From: Eleusine coracana subsp. coracana
Taxonomy: Eukaryota; Streptophyta; Magnoliopsida; Poales; Poaceae
Direction of reading: 5' to 3'
Assembly: GCA_032690845.1 (NCBI GenBank)
Contig: CM064425.1
Coordinates: forward strand, 36,668,240-36,732,239
DNA: 64,000 nucleotides
The notes below the pieces were generated by a model, which worked only from the letters and a program-made list of their open reading frames with translations, was not told the DNA's origin and did not search any database. Positions 45,461-56,164 of this stretch are shown here, piece after piece. The translations under genes were made by a program, and so were the position numbers. The first letter of the stretch is position 1, and the number at the start of each line of letters is the position of its first letter.

Positions 45461-45764
45461 ATCGAACAAGTCCGATGGTCATCGGACAAGTCCGATGAAT
45501 CAAAGTGACACGGTTACTGGAGTCCGACCGACATGCCCGATGCCTCGGACAAGTCTTGTCCATCGAACAAGTCCAATGGTCATCAGACATGTCGGATGAC
45601 ACAAGGTGGCTGGGGTACTGGAGTCCGATGGAGATGTCTGACACGTCGGACTTTCCTTAGGTCATCAGACAAGTCCGATGGCCGTCAGACATGTCTGATG
45701 GCCTAGAGTGGCCGCGCTACTAGATTCCGATGGACTTGTCCGACACGTCAGACAAGTCCAATGA
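45461..45764. repeat. Array of paired TCGGACAAGTCCGA-type motifs in U3 of F
   Basis: About ten copies of a 16-18 bp near-palindrome (ATCGGACAAGTCCGAT; also CAGACATGTCGGATG and similar) in pairs: 45461/45481, 45562/45581 region, 45664/45684 region and others, with about 20 bp between pair members. A diverged equivalent array is at 60820-61090 in the 5' LTR. Confidence 0.85.
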
Positions 45765-46091
45765 AAAACCCCTGGGAAAGATTATTTGGCTGGGAAATGG
45801 AATTTTAGCACTTAGTTCACCTTTGCTTCAGACTTTTTTGTCCCTCTTAATAGTACGACTTTTCCTATACTCAAGAATTAAAATAAAAGCAACATGAACT
45901 TCATTCTTGAGCATATTTGGAATTTCTTCTTTGAAGCACTTTGCCATCTTCTTTTCTCCCCTTTTTTGTATGCATTTAATCATCAAACTTTGGACCATTA
46001 TCTACACACATGCTTATTAAAAGATTAGTCCTTTCTTAAATGTATTGATGTCAATCACTAAAATAAAATTTGGGGCCTAGATGCACTTTCA

Positions 46092-46109
46092 ATCACCCCC
46101 TTTTTGGTG
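46092..46109 (-). other. Polypurine tract of F
   Basis: Minus strand reads CCACCAAAAAGGGGGTGAT-like purine-rich sequence directly before the 3' LTR. Confidence 0.75.
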
Positions 46110-46589
46110 ATTGATGACAATACAACTAGAATTCTCAAAAAAAAAATATTCAATGAGATTTAGTTTGATGTGGAGCTCCCCCTAAATGTGTGCATGAGTG
46201 AGGTGATAAGCAATAATAACAAGTGCACATATTTATAGAAAAGTGTGAGAGCTCCCCCTAACACCATGAATATATGTCAACTTGCAACAAATAGACATAA
46301 GAGATAAAGATAATGCAAATGACATACGATTTCACACAAATGCATCAAGAAAAAGATAACCAACAGAGCATCATTACAATAAGCAAGAAACTCAAATAAG
46401 TTCACAATCCACAAAATAAGGTCTTACAAGCACATAGCCAATACAAATAAGATAAGAAATTCTTCATCAACACTCACAACTCACAACCCACAAACTAAAG
46501 CAGTAGATAGATACATAGATACACTTCTCCCACTTTGGCATTAAGACACGAAAAAGGAGAAAAGCAAAGACACTAGGGAAGACGATCTT

Positions 46590-48148
46590 CTACTCGTCGT
46601 CATAGTCTTCATCTTCATCTTCATCTTCATCTTCATCATCAACAACTGGCACCATGCCCTTGCGCTCGTGAAGAGCATATGGAGCTGGATCCTCTTCCTC
46701 CTCGTTTTCTTCCTCATCATTGTCAAAATGAACATGCTGACCACTAGAGGCAGCCCTGGTGTCAAATTGAGGTGGTGGAGGGTAGTAACCAAAGTAGTTC
46801 ATCTCATCGGACGTGAAGGTGGCCATCAGATCCGCATAAGCCGATGGGTAAGAGTCTTCCGCTGGAGGCGATGGATGAGGAGAAACTTCACAACTCATCT
46901 TGTCCATAATGATCTTCTGGTTCCTCTCAATAACATCCATCCTTTGATTTATGTTCCGACACATGCCAAGAAGGGATTTGAACATCTTCATAATCTTGCT
47001 TCTCTTCCCACGAGGTGGCGGAGGGGCCCATGAAGATCTGGTGCCCCTTGTAGCAGCCCGAGGGGGCTAAGGAGAGGAGGGCTGAGCTGCATCAAATACT
47101 GACCGGAAGTGGTGTCGGGAGTCCAGTTCGAAGGTATCTAAGGCTTGAGATTCTGGTGCTTCATATCCTTATGGAAGGTCTGCTTCGAGACTTTCTCAAT
47201 CATGCACATGATGTATGGAGCATAGGCACAGGCTTGCTTTGGAGAGACTGAGATGTCCCACATCTCCTGATAGATATAATCAAAGACATCAAATTGTTCC
47301 TCCCCATGAACCCAGTGAAGAATATCTCTCTGATAGGCAGGAATACGATCAGAGTTACCCCCACGGGGTGCTTGAGTGCTCCTCATGATCCAGAAAAGAA
47401 CTGAGTAAAAGGGCTAAAGTCCATTGGATAGAAGCGGATCATAGTTATCTTGGTCAGTGTACATGTACCTCATAGCCTCAACATCCATATGGTTGCTCTT
47501 ATGCACCTTCTTCTGCTGCTTGTGAGAATCCTTGAGTCCTATCATGGAAGCAAACCTAGAGAAGGTGCAAGAATACTTTGTACCATTGGCCATCCATGTC
47601 ATGGATTTTGCATTATCATCAAAATACATAGTGGAGTAAAACTATGCAATGATCTCCTTGTTCCATGAGTAGTTGAAGGTTAGGATCGTCTTGATCCCAT
47701 GATGCTTATAGGCTGCCATTACTTGATTGAGTAGTGGGTGCTTCCTATCCTTCATGTATTTCCAATCAAGCCACTTCATCACAACAATCGGATTCTTCAT
47801 GCCGAGATAGGTGGAGCGGTACCAGTCGGCATGAAAATGAGCCCAAAACCAAAAGTCAGATGCTTCCGTGTCATAAGAGTAGTAGTTGATCAAGCGAGCT
47901 TCACTACATGTCTCAATGGAGGCATGTAGGTAGTTCACAATGTCTCGTCCAGAATTCTCCACCTCTGATGGAGGATGCATGACCCAAATGAGATCCTCAG
48001 GTTCGTCCGAGTCTTCTCTTTCAGCCGTCTACAAAGTGGTTTTGCGAGTGCAACGAGCAACGACCTTCCTTCTCTTGGGAGCTTGGCTTTGTTCCTCACT
48101 ATCCTTGGTTCTCTTTTCCCTCAAAGGTGATGCTTCCAAATCGGCCAT
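46590..48148 (-). pseudogene. Element F accessory ORF (plant transposon protein-like)
   Basis: Starts at ATG 48148 (MADLEASPLREKR, then a basic KRRKVVAR stretch that could act in nuclear import). The middle (IVNYLHASIETCSEARLINYY, FWFWAHFHADWYRS, WNKEIIA, SRFASMIGL, RDILHWVHGEEQFDVFDYIYQEMWDISVSP, YAPYIMCMIEK) matches the pattern of plant retroelement proteins annotated as putative plant transposon protein. A frame change lies between 47040 and 47140. The C-terminal part has a coiled start (MDVIERNQKIIMDKM) and an Asp/Glu tail coded by TCATCT repeats (46605-46640). Stops near 47642, 47414 and 47138. It lies where env-like ORFs sit in SIRE elements; the role is unknown. Confidence 0.65.
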
Positions 48149-49010
48149 ACTGAAGAATAGAGCAAGCAACTAATTAGGCATAGGCATGGAGATGTACACG
48201 AGCGAGGTGAATGTATGAAGCAGAAGCTTCAGAAAAATCTGAGGGTCATCACACATGTTCGATAATCATGGGGAAAGTCCAATGCGTCGGACTTGCCCGA
48301 TGGTCATGGAACTTGTCCGATGGCACACAGGTTTTTTGAAAACCTAGGTCTTTCATGAATCCACCAGCAACTCGAAGCCAAAAACCATCTACCTCAACTA
48401 CGACTAACTTGGAACTACCTCTATGGTCCACGGATGCAAGGGAAAAAGATTTGAAGAGCAATATTGACCTATAACCCTAACCCTAGAGGAGAGAGAGGAG
48501 AATAGGGTTAAAACCTTGCAAAACGAGAGGGCGGGGGGGAACCTCTTGACCTTCAAACTTGCTCCAATGGTCGGAGGGAGATGGACATCGCCTTGGCGTT
48601 GCCGATGGGGAAGTTCTTGAGGAGAGAGAAAGGCTTGGATGTGAACGATAGGGGTTTGACCGAAGGGGTAAGTCGGGTTGGGTTAAAGGGTCGAAATCTG
48701 GAGCGTCGGACATGTCCAATACCTATCGGACTTGTTTGATGTCTGATGGAGTCGGATTTATCCGACACAAGACAGAATAGGGACTAGGAAAATGGGAGTA
48801 GAGATTTTCAAAATAATTTTTGATGGACAAGGGCAGGTATTGACATTGTATGGTCAGTCAGCAAACAACAATACATAACAATGACCATACTTTGACAAGA
48901 TTTGAGCTAGAGATCAAAAACCAACAACAATAGCACAAATAAGAGGCTTTTGACATAAAGCAAAGACTTTTGCAAAGATTAAGCAATCACCAATCAGATG
49001 TGCACATTCT
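48149..49010 (-). other. F spacer between RNase H and accessory ORF
   Basis: Non-coding. It holds more pairs of the palindromic motif at about 48250-48322 and 48703-48770, upstream of the accessory ORF in element direction. Nothing else recognised. Confidence 0.65.
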
Positions 49011-50069
49011 CTACAACACATTGCTTGAGTCGAGAATATTTAATTCACTCCTAAGATAGCAAAATCTCTTCTCATCTAATGGCTTGGTGAATCTATCGGT
49101 TAGTTGATCTTCGGTTCTCACAAGACTAACCTCTATATCCCCCTTGATAGAATGATCTCTCAAAAAATGATGGTCGATATCTATATGCTTTGTGCGCGAA
49201 TGCTCAACGGTGTGATAAGCAAGCTTTATGGCACTCTCATTGTCACATAGGAGAGGAACACGGTTCAACTTGTAACTATAGTCCCTTAGAGTTTGTCTCA
49301 TCCAAAGTAGTTTAGCACAACAACTACCGGCTGCAACATACTCCGCTTCGGCCGTGGAAAGAGCAACAGAATTTTGTTTCTTGGATGACCATGACACCAG
49401 GGAGCTACCCAAGAATTGGCACGTCCCAGAGGTACTCTTTCTATCTACCTTATCCCTGGCATAATCCGCATCAGAATAGCTTAATAGGTTGAACTTTGAA
49501 CCCTTGGGGTATCAAAGCGCCAGGTTGGGTGTGTGAAAAAAATATCTCAATATTCTCTTAACGGCCACCATGTGACACTCCATAGGAGCAGCTTAAAAAT
49601 GTGCACACATACACACACTAAGCATGATATCGGGCCTAGATGCAGAAAGATAAAGCAAGGAGCCTATCATGGAGCAGTATACCTTTTGATCAACGGGCTT
49701 GTCCTTTTTGTTGAGGTCGAGGTGGCCATTTATTGGCTTGGGAGTTTTGATGGGCTTGGCCTTGTCCATGTCAAATTTCTTTAATAGATCTTGTGTGTAC
49801 TTGGCTTGACATATAAAGGTGCCCTCCTCGAGTTGCTTCACTTGGAAGCCTAGAAAGAATGTCAATTCTCCTATTATGGACATCTCGAACCTTTTTGTCA
49901 TAATCTTACTAAATTCATCACAAAAGGTTTGGTTAGTAGAACCAAATATAATGTCATCGACATATATTTGGCACATGAATATATCATTGCCAAAATGCAT
50001 TCTGAAGAGAGTTGCATCGGCCTTGCCAATGACAAAACGATTCCTAACAAGAAAATCCCTAAGGCATTC
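49011..50069 (-). pseudogene. Element F pol, 3' part (RT and RNase H)
   Basis: Copia RT from CLRDFLVRNRFVIGKADATLF at 50064, with intact catalytic YVDDIIFGS near 49965, then MIGSLLYLSASRPDI near 49680, then RNase H (SSLVSWSSKKQNSVALSTAEAEY, ENRVPLLCDNESAIKLAY-like, TKHIDIDHHFLRD) to a stop at 49011. Two stops (near 49590 and 49505) but one frame throughout. It is interrupted at 50069 by element G; the upstream part at 59879-60080 is in phase once G and one CATTC are removed (9809 bp shift checked). Confidence 0.9.
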
Positions 50070-51396
50070 CATTGACGCCAAAATCACACGCGTGACCTGG
50101 GAGATCTGCTTAGCTCCAGTGCAGGCTCAATACGGAAACCAGGGCATGCCAATGATTTTCCCTGCAAATCGACAAAGAAAACAAACATTCATATTCCACG
50201 AGTCACCGGCCTAGGACAGGCCAATGATCACTATTTGTGAAAACCAGCGGATGGCTATAAACAACAAATAATAGTAAAATAAACTAATCGGCTAATTCAT
50301 TTTGACTTATTGGAAAATCAATAAATTATTATAAAATAAAGAATAAATGGTGCTGATAGGAATCGAACTAAAAGAACAGAGTCGATGGACTTATGATAGA
50401 TATGCTAAAACATGCTCTGTCGATGAAGTGAAGTCGGTAAGCCAGAGTCGATGGAAGTACAGTAATCATGCATAGAACTCTGCCTATTGATAGGTGCTAA
50501 GTTGATAGATCTGATAGCTAGTATTGCAAATATGCCTTAAATCACAGATCTAACTTATTTCAATAAGAGGGCAATCGACTAACAAAATATGTAAGAAATC
50601 AAGCATAAACCGAAAGTTGATCGAACCGTGATAATCTATCAGCTAAATGTCCTGATATAACTCTATCGATTCTACCTTTAAACGACTCGAACCTAGCCTT
50701 ATCAACCTAGCAAGAGATCAACACTGATGCAACCTTGCTGATTTGAATAGATCAAACCTAATAGAGACAGTGTTCAAACAAGGTAAATAGAGCTAGATTC
50801 AAGCTATTTATAGATAAAATAAACAGAGTGACTCGAGTAAAAGATCTAAACTATACTCATAAAACCTCCGAAAAATTGCAATAGATTGGGCTCGGCTAAG
50901 ACAGTATTGCAATCGAAAGTCGATAGAATAAGCTCAATAAATATCTAATTACCGGATAACTAGCAATCCTAACGATAATGACTAGAATATCAAACAAATG
51001 AGAAAGTTCTATTTGAGATTGATAGAATTACCGAGGTTGACTATTCCAAGTCTCTCGCCGAGATCGGAGCCGACGCAGCCCGCGCGAGATGAGGATTTCG
51101 TCGAGTAGGAAAGGTTGGCGATGTGTCGAATTGTATTGAACGAAGGTGTTTCTTTTTTGTACAGACCCTATTACATATTTATAACCCCATGCAAGAGGTT
51201 CTGACCTGATTCGATCAGGACTCTCAAAACCGACTTGATCAATTTCTAAACAAACTCTGAACTAAAAATAGAAAAATATAAAATAAATCTATCAGGCCCA
51301 CTTTATTTCCTTCAGCTGCTGAGGTTCGCTAATCTCCAGCCGATTCTTGCCTTCGCACCGCTGACCACTAGGACTGGTCAAAATTCGGTGTCAACA
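50070..51396 (-). repeat. Element G 3' LTR
   Basis: + strand start CATTGACGCC and end GGTGTCAACA: an imperfect inverted repeat in which the outermost two bases at the left differ from TG. Matches 58680-59873 over most of its length. TATA (minus) at 51176-51183. Confidence 0.88.
51176..51183 (-). promoter_or_regulatory. TATA box of G 3' LTR
   Basis: Minus strand TATAAATA within GGGGTTATAAATATGTAAT; equivalent at 59650-59657 in the 5' LTR. Confidence 0.7.
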
Positions 51397-52407
51397 CATG
51401 CCCCCCAAGTCCGAGGTACAAAATCCTTCGTGCACCGGATTTAATCACCTTATTTACCGTGCGCTTTTATCATTCTACCACTTCACGATGCAGCCGCCTG
51501 TGAGCCAGCCGTTCGTCAGACTTCGTCTCTTAGTATACTTCCCAACTACTCATGGCTCTTTAATTGCAACCTGCCATTTTTCTGCATCGATCCGACTGCT
51601 GTCTTTATTTTTGACCGTCCTTTCGTTTATCCTTCCCTCTCAAACCTTGTTGCTTCCTCTTGATGAAGCAACATTTAGATTCCTCAAAGGCCAAGCTCAG
51701 ACCCTATAAATAGGCCCTTCTGCTAGCTTTCTTTTCTCATCTTAGTTTAACACTTTCAACCACGGGTCTTCTCCTGAGAGCCTTGATGAAAAAGTACCAT
51801 CTATCTCCAAATCTGCTAAATGTGCTGTGGGGAATACTCTTCGCCTCTTCTGCCCCCAGAGTGATCCTTTCAATCCAAAATCTACAGCTACCCCCACTCA
51901 CAAATCAACTCGCTAGTTCCCTTTAGATGGACGCACAGGTGTCAAGAATGGCATCGGCAGGGTGGCACTCTCTTCCCCTTGTCCGGCGGGTGATGTCTGA
52001 TGACGATGAGTCTCTTCTAGGGAAGCAGAGGAAGTTGCTAATGTATTTTTCCTCCCTCTATGTACCTCCTTTCTAGTATTTGGGAGGATAATAATTACAT
52101 CTTCATCTAGCTGTAATAGGAGAATAGGTTTTTTCATAAACTGATTACCTGCGAGTAATCCACCCATCTTCATCCTTTAACAAGTGCTATCTCTAACTTC
52201 TTCTATGAGCGATACTTTCAATATTGTTACTGGACGATTATTCTATAATATGTATTATCCTTGTTTTTGACCGTAGTGTTAATATTTTTACTGCTAAGGG
52301 CGTTATCTATAATTTCTTCTATGATCGGCCATCTCAAGTCGATGAGCATCCATCGGCTATCGACACCGATAAAATTTCCCACATCGGCCATGATCCAGTA
52401 ATCAAGT
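51397..52407 (-). other. G 3' region between integrase and 3' LTR, with antisense promoter-like signal
   Basis: No sense ORF. The G-rich polypurine tract (minus ACTTGGGGGGCATG) adjoins the LTR. On the opposite (+) strand there is CCCTATAAATAGGCCC with TATAAATA at 51715-51722, followed by frames that open briefly (about 51770-51915, DEKVPSISKSAKCAVGNTL) and then meet stops. Extra antisense ORFs have been described for this position in Tat elements, so this may be a decayed one. Confidence 0.5.
51715..51722 (+). promoter_or_regulatory. Antisense TATA box in G
   Basis: TATAAATA in the context ACCCTATAAATAGGCCC, on the strand opposite to the G genes. No transcription evidence. Confidence 0.4.
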
Positions 52408-53598
52408 TCATGTGCCAACCCAAACGCTCGAATGATATTTCTTCAAGTATTTATCATTAATCGCTCTTCCGAACTCTTGTCCATCTATTCCTTGCAAAAA
52501 ATATGCATTGCCCGGCGCGCATCGACTTACTTTGAACGGCCCTTCCCATGTTGGCGACCATTTTCCAAATCGACTATCTCTCGAACCGATGGACATGATC
52601 AACTTCCAGACAAGATCCCCCTCTGAGAATATCCTCGACACCACCTTTTTATTATAAAACCTAGACACACGAGCTTTATTTTCTTGAATCTTTTCCAGAG
52701 CCTTCATCCGATGTTGCACGACATCTTCTAACTCATCATTCATTGTATGCCGATACTCATCGGCTGATAGATGATCTTGCAACTCTACTCTTCTTGACCC
52801 CAGATTCGTCTCCCACGGTAAAACTGCCTCATGCCCATACACTAACTGATAGGGTGGTACCTTGATTAATCCATGACAAGCCATCCTGTAAGCCCATAGT
52901 GATTCTGCCAATGTAGTATGCCACTTCTTTGGTTGTTCATCTATTTTCCTCTTAATCAACTTAATCAAACTCTTGTTGGACGCCTCTGCTTGTCCATTGG
53001 CTTGAGCATAATAAAGCGATGAATTCAACAGCTTGATACCCATACCATTGACAAAATTTTGAAACCCTTCCGGAGTAAAGACAGAACCTTGATCAGTTAT
53101 AATAGTCTACGGCACACCAAACCTATATATAATATGCTCCTTCACAAAGTTGATTACATCATTAGTTGTATCATTCTTCATAGGAACTGCCTCAACCCAC
53201 TTTGTGAAGTAATCTATAGCCGCCAAAATATATTTATGACCTTTGCTAGATGCTGGATAAATTTGGCCAATCATATCCATACACCATCCTCTAAACGGCC
53301 ACGGCTTAATAATTGGATTCATAGCCGATGTCAGTGCTCTCTGTATTGCTCGAAATTTCTGACAATCCTGACACCCCTTATAATACTTGAAACAATCTTC
53401 CAGCATGGTAGGCCAATAATATCCAGTTCTCTTTAGCAACCATCTCATCTTATGGTCAGATTGATGTGTACCACAAATGCCTTCGTGGACTTCACACATA
53501 ACAACTTTGGCTTCTTCTTGATTTAAACATCTTAGAAATACACCGTCAACTATCCGATAAAAAAGTTTTTCTTCTAATAAAACATACCTTAATGCCAT
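52408..53598 (-). pseudogene. Element G integrase
   Basis: Zinc finger HEGICGTHQSDHKM...CQDCQKF (HHCC complete) near 53400-53490. Core with DMIGQI, the second Asp in TDQGSVF after the stop, and the QANGQAEASNKSLI region with the Glu. Pro/Trp-rich C-terminal part LVWKLIMSIGSR...GKWSPTWEGPFKV, ending YLKKYH near 52440. No chromodomain. One in-frame TAG at 53107 follows RFGVP and is a Gln codon in the family (CAG to TAG). Confidence 0.9.
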
Positions 53599-53733
53599 AT
53601 ATCGAATCTTTCGAGGAGTTCATTGAGCTGGATCCTTGAGGTATTGGACAATCTTGGATCTCCAATCTTCTTCATCTACATCAACTATATCAACAATAAC
53701 TCCACTAGTGTTCAATTGATAGCCCGATGTCTT

Positions 53734-54413
53734 CTACGCTAGGTCATTTTCTTCCATATTTTGTTCCCTTGGGACATGATTGAATCTTACTGTTTTAAAG
53801 TATTGCAGCACCTCCTGACATTCGGCATAAAACACTCTCAATATATCGTCTTTGTATTCAAACTCTCCAGCCAGCTGCCCAAGCACCAGCAATGAATCTC
53901 CCATGACTTCAACACAATTGACTCCAACTTCCTTCAATATCTTCAATCCCTTAAGCACAACTCTATATTCAACTTGATTATTAGTCAATATCTCAACAGC
54001 AAATGCAAACTCAACAACTTGATTATTAGCCCAATACCATATCCATTCAACTTGATTATTAGCCCAATACCATATCCATTCTTGCAAATAGAACCATCAA
54101 AAAATAAAAACTACGGCACCGGCTCTATCATCGGCACTTCAGATCCACAATACTCAACAACTAAATCAGCCAGAACTTGACCTTTGACTGCTTTGGCAGA
54201 CTCATATGTAAGATCATATTCGGCTAGAGCAAGCATCCACTTACCAATCCTCCCCTTTAAAATAGGAGCCGATAGCATATATTTGATGACATCGGCTTTG
54301 CAAACCACCACACATTCAATTGATAACAGATAATGCCTTAACTTCACACATGAGAAGTACAAACATAAACACAATCTTTCAATCTCAGTGTAGCTGGTTT
54401 CAATGTCAATCAA
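53734..54413 (-). pseudogene. Element G RNase H and second (archaeal-type) RNase H
   Basis: First part (54413-54111): RNase H end and connection (SYTEIERLCLCLYFSCVKLRHY-type, then GRIGKWMLALAEYDLTYE, AVKGQVLADLV). Second part (54087-53734) in another frame: NNQVEYRVVLKGLKILKEVGVN, VMGDSLLVLGQLAGEFEYKDD, PREQNMEENDLA, the archaeal-type RNase H found only in Tat elements. A 33-bp tandem duplication at about 54013-54080 (repeating NNQVEWIWYWA) disrupts its start. Confidence 0.85.
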
Positions 54414-54628
54414 TCTTCGGCTTAAGTAAAATATAATCCTTTCTCTGCCATCTTGTTCTTTAATTAATGTTGACCCAATCGACTTCTTGTCAGCCGCAAG
54501 ATAAAGCTTGAAGGGCAGTCCTTTTCTTGGTGATACTAATACAGGAGGCGAAATAAAATATTCTTGATATCATCCAAGGCTTTCTGGTGTTCTAGTTCCC
54601 ATACGAACTTCTGATTGGCCTTCAGCTT

Positions 54629-55664
54629 CTACAACGGTGTAAACACATCGAGTCTCCCTGATAAGTTCAAAATAAATCTTCTAATGAAATTTACTTTGCC
54701 CATTAACAACTGAAGCTCTGTCTTGTTAATCGGCGGTTCAATGTCATTGATAGCCTTCATACTCTTCGGCCCAATCTCAATCCCTCTCATGCACAATGAA
54801 ACCCAAAAACTTACCAGCTGATATGCCGAAAGCACACTTTTTTGGATTCATCTTCAAACCATACTTTCTAGTCCTCTCAAGTACTTCCCGCAAATCGAAT
54901 ATATGATCCTCTACCCTTTTAGATTTGACTACCACGTCACCAATATAAATCTCAACTAACCTACCAATTAGATCATGGGAAATATAATTCATGGCTCTAT
55001 GATACATGGCTCCAGCATTCTTCAATCCAAACGTCATGACGACCCATTCATATAATCCAAGAGCTCCAGGACACCTGAAAGCAGTTTTCGGTATAGCTTC
55101 TTCTGTCATAAAAATCTAATTATAACCAACATTACCATCCATAAAACTAACAATCTTATGCCCTGCTGCTGCATCAACCAAAAGATCCGCTATCGGCATT
55201 GGGTAATCATCTTTTGGTGTAGCCCTGTTCAATGGTCTAAAGTCAATGCAAACTCTCAATTTCCCGCACTTCTTGAACACAGGCACGATATTCGAAACCC
55301 ACTCTGAATATCGGCAAGGCCTAATGAACTTAGCATCATATAATTTGGTAATCTCGGCCTTGACATCATCATAAATCTTCGGATCAATTCTTCTTAGTGG
55401 TTGCTTATAAGGTCGATATCCAGGTTTGATGGGTAGCTGATGCTCAACGATGGATCGGCTCAAACCGGGTATTTCAGAATAATCCCAAGCAAAACAATCC
55501 TGGTATTCTTTCAATAATTTTATCAATTCAACTTTAAAATCTTCATCTAACCTCTTACTGATAAATGTTGGCCTTGGTTTGTCATGATCTCCTATATTGA
55601 CTTCCTGTAGTTCATCGGCCGACATGAATCCCTTTCCCAACTTTCCGTCTTCTGCAAATTCCAT
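54629..55664 (-). pseudogene. Element G reverse transcriptase
   Basis: Finger and palm: LDEDFKVELIKLLKEYQDCFAW, HQLPIKPGYRPYKQPLRR, KFIRPCRYSEWVSNIVPVFKK, LRVCIDFRPLNRATPKDDYPMP, then FGLKNAGAMYHRAMNYI. The catalytic box reads YIGDVVVKS near 54945 where Tat elements have YIDD, so the first catalytic Asp is Gly. Stops after NVGYN (55116) and VHERD (54777), and a frame change near 54800. Confidence 0.88.
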
Positions 55665-55849
55665 TAGGGTGCCTGTCAGAGAAACAGTTTTGAATTTGAC
55701 TGATCCACTACTTCAAGGCCCTGGGTAGTAATCTTGACGTAGTCTCTATCCCAAATCTTGCCAGACAAAGACTCCATATCATCCGTATGCCATGGAACTA
55801 AATCGGCCGATGTGACATTGACAGTTTCATCGGCCGGGATCACCTCTAC

Positions 55850-56157
55850 TTAATCACCGATCCATTGGGCCAGAGACTGGTGCATTGTTGATGGAACACA
55901 ACAGTTGGCATGTATCCAATCACGACCTAACAGAAGGCTATAGGTTCCCTTACCATCAATAACAAAGAAAGTAACCGGCAAAGATTTACTGCCGATTGTG
56001 AGCTCCACATTTAAGACTCCCTTGGCTGCTGCAGTACGGCCACCATAATCCCTCAGAATCATATTCGTGTCGATCAAGTCATCATCAGATTTTCACAACA
56101 TTCTGTCAGTAGTGATCGGCATGATATTCACTGCAGCACCTCCATCGACCATCATTT
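55850..56157 (-). pseudogene. Element G protease
   Basis: Retropepsin-like: MMVDGGAAVNIMP just below 56160, then NVELTIGSKSLPVTFFVIDGKGTYSLLLGRDWIHAN (LLLGRDW is the second conserved block of Tat protease). A stop splits the two halves near 56092. A frame change near 55690 separates it from RT. Confidence 0.82.
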
Positions 56158-56164
56158 TTCACAT

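Larger units (their letters stand above)
44613..46091 (-). repeat. Element F 3' LTR (complete)
   Basis: On the + strand it starts TGAAAGTGCCTAGAGG followed by a G run (44626-44638) and ends CCTAGATGCACTTTCA, giving a long terminal inverted repeat. It contains the paired TCGGACAAGTCCGA-type motifs at 45461-45764 and the TATA box at 45407-45414. Confidence 0.92.
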
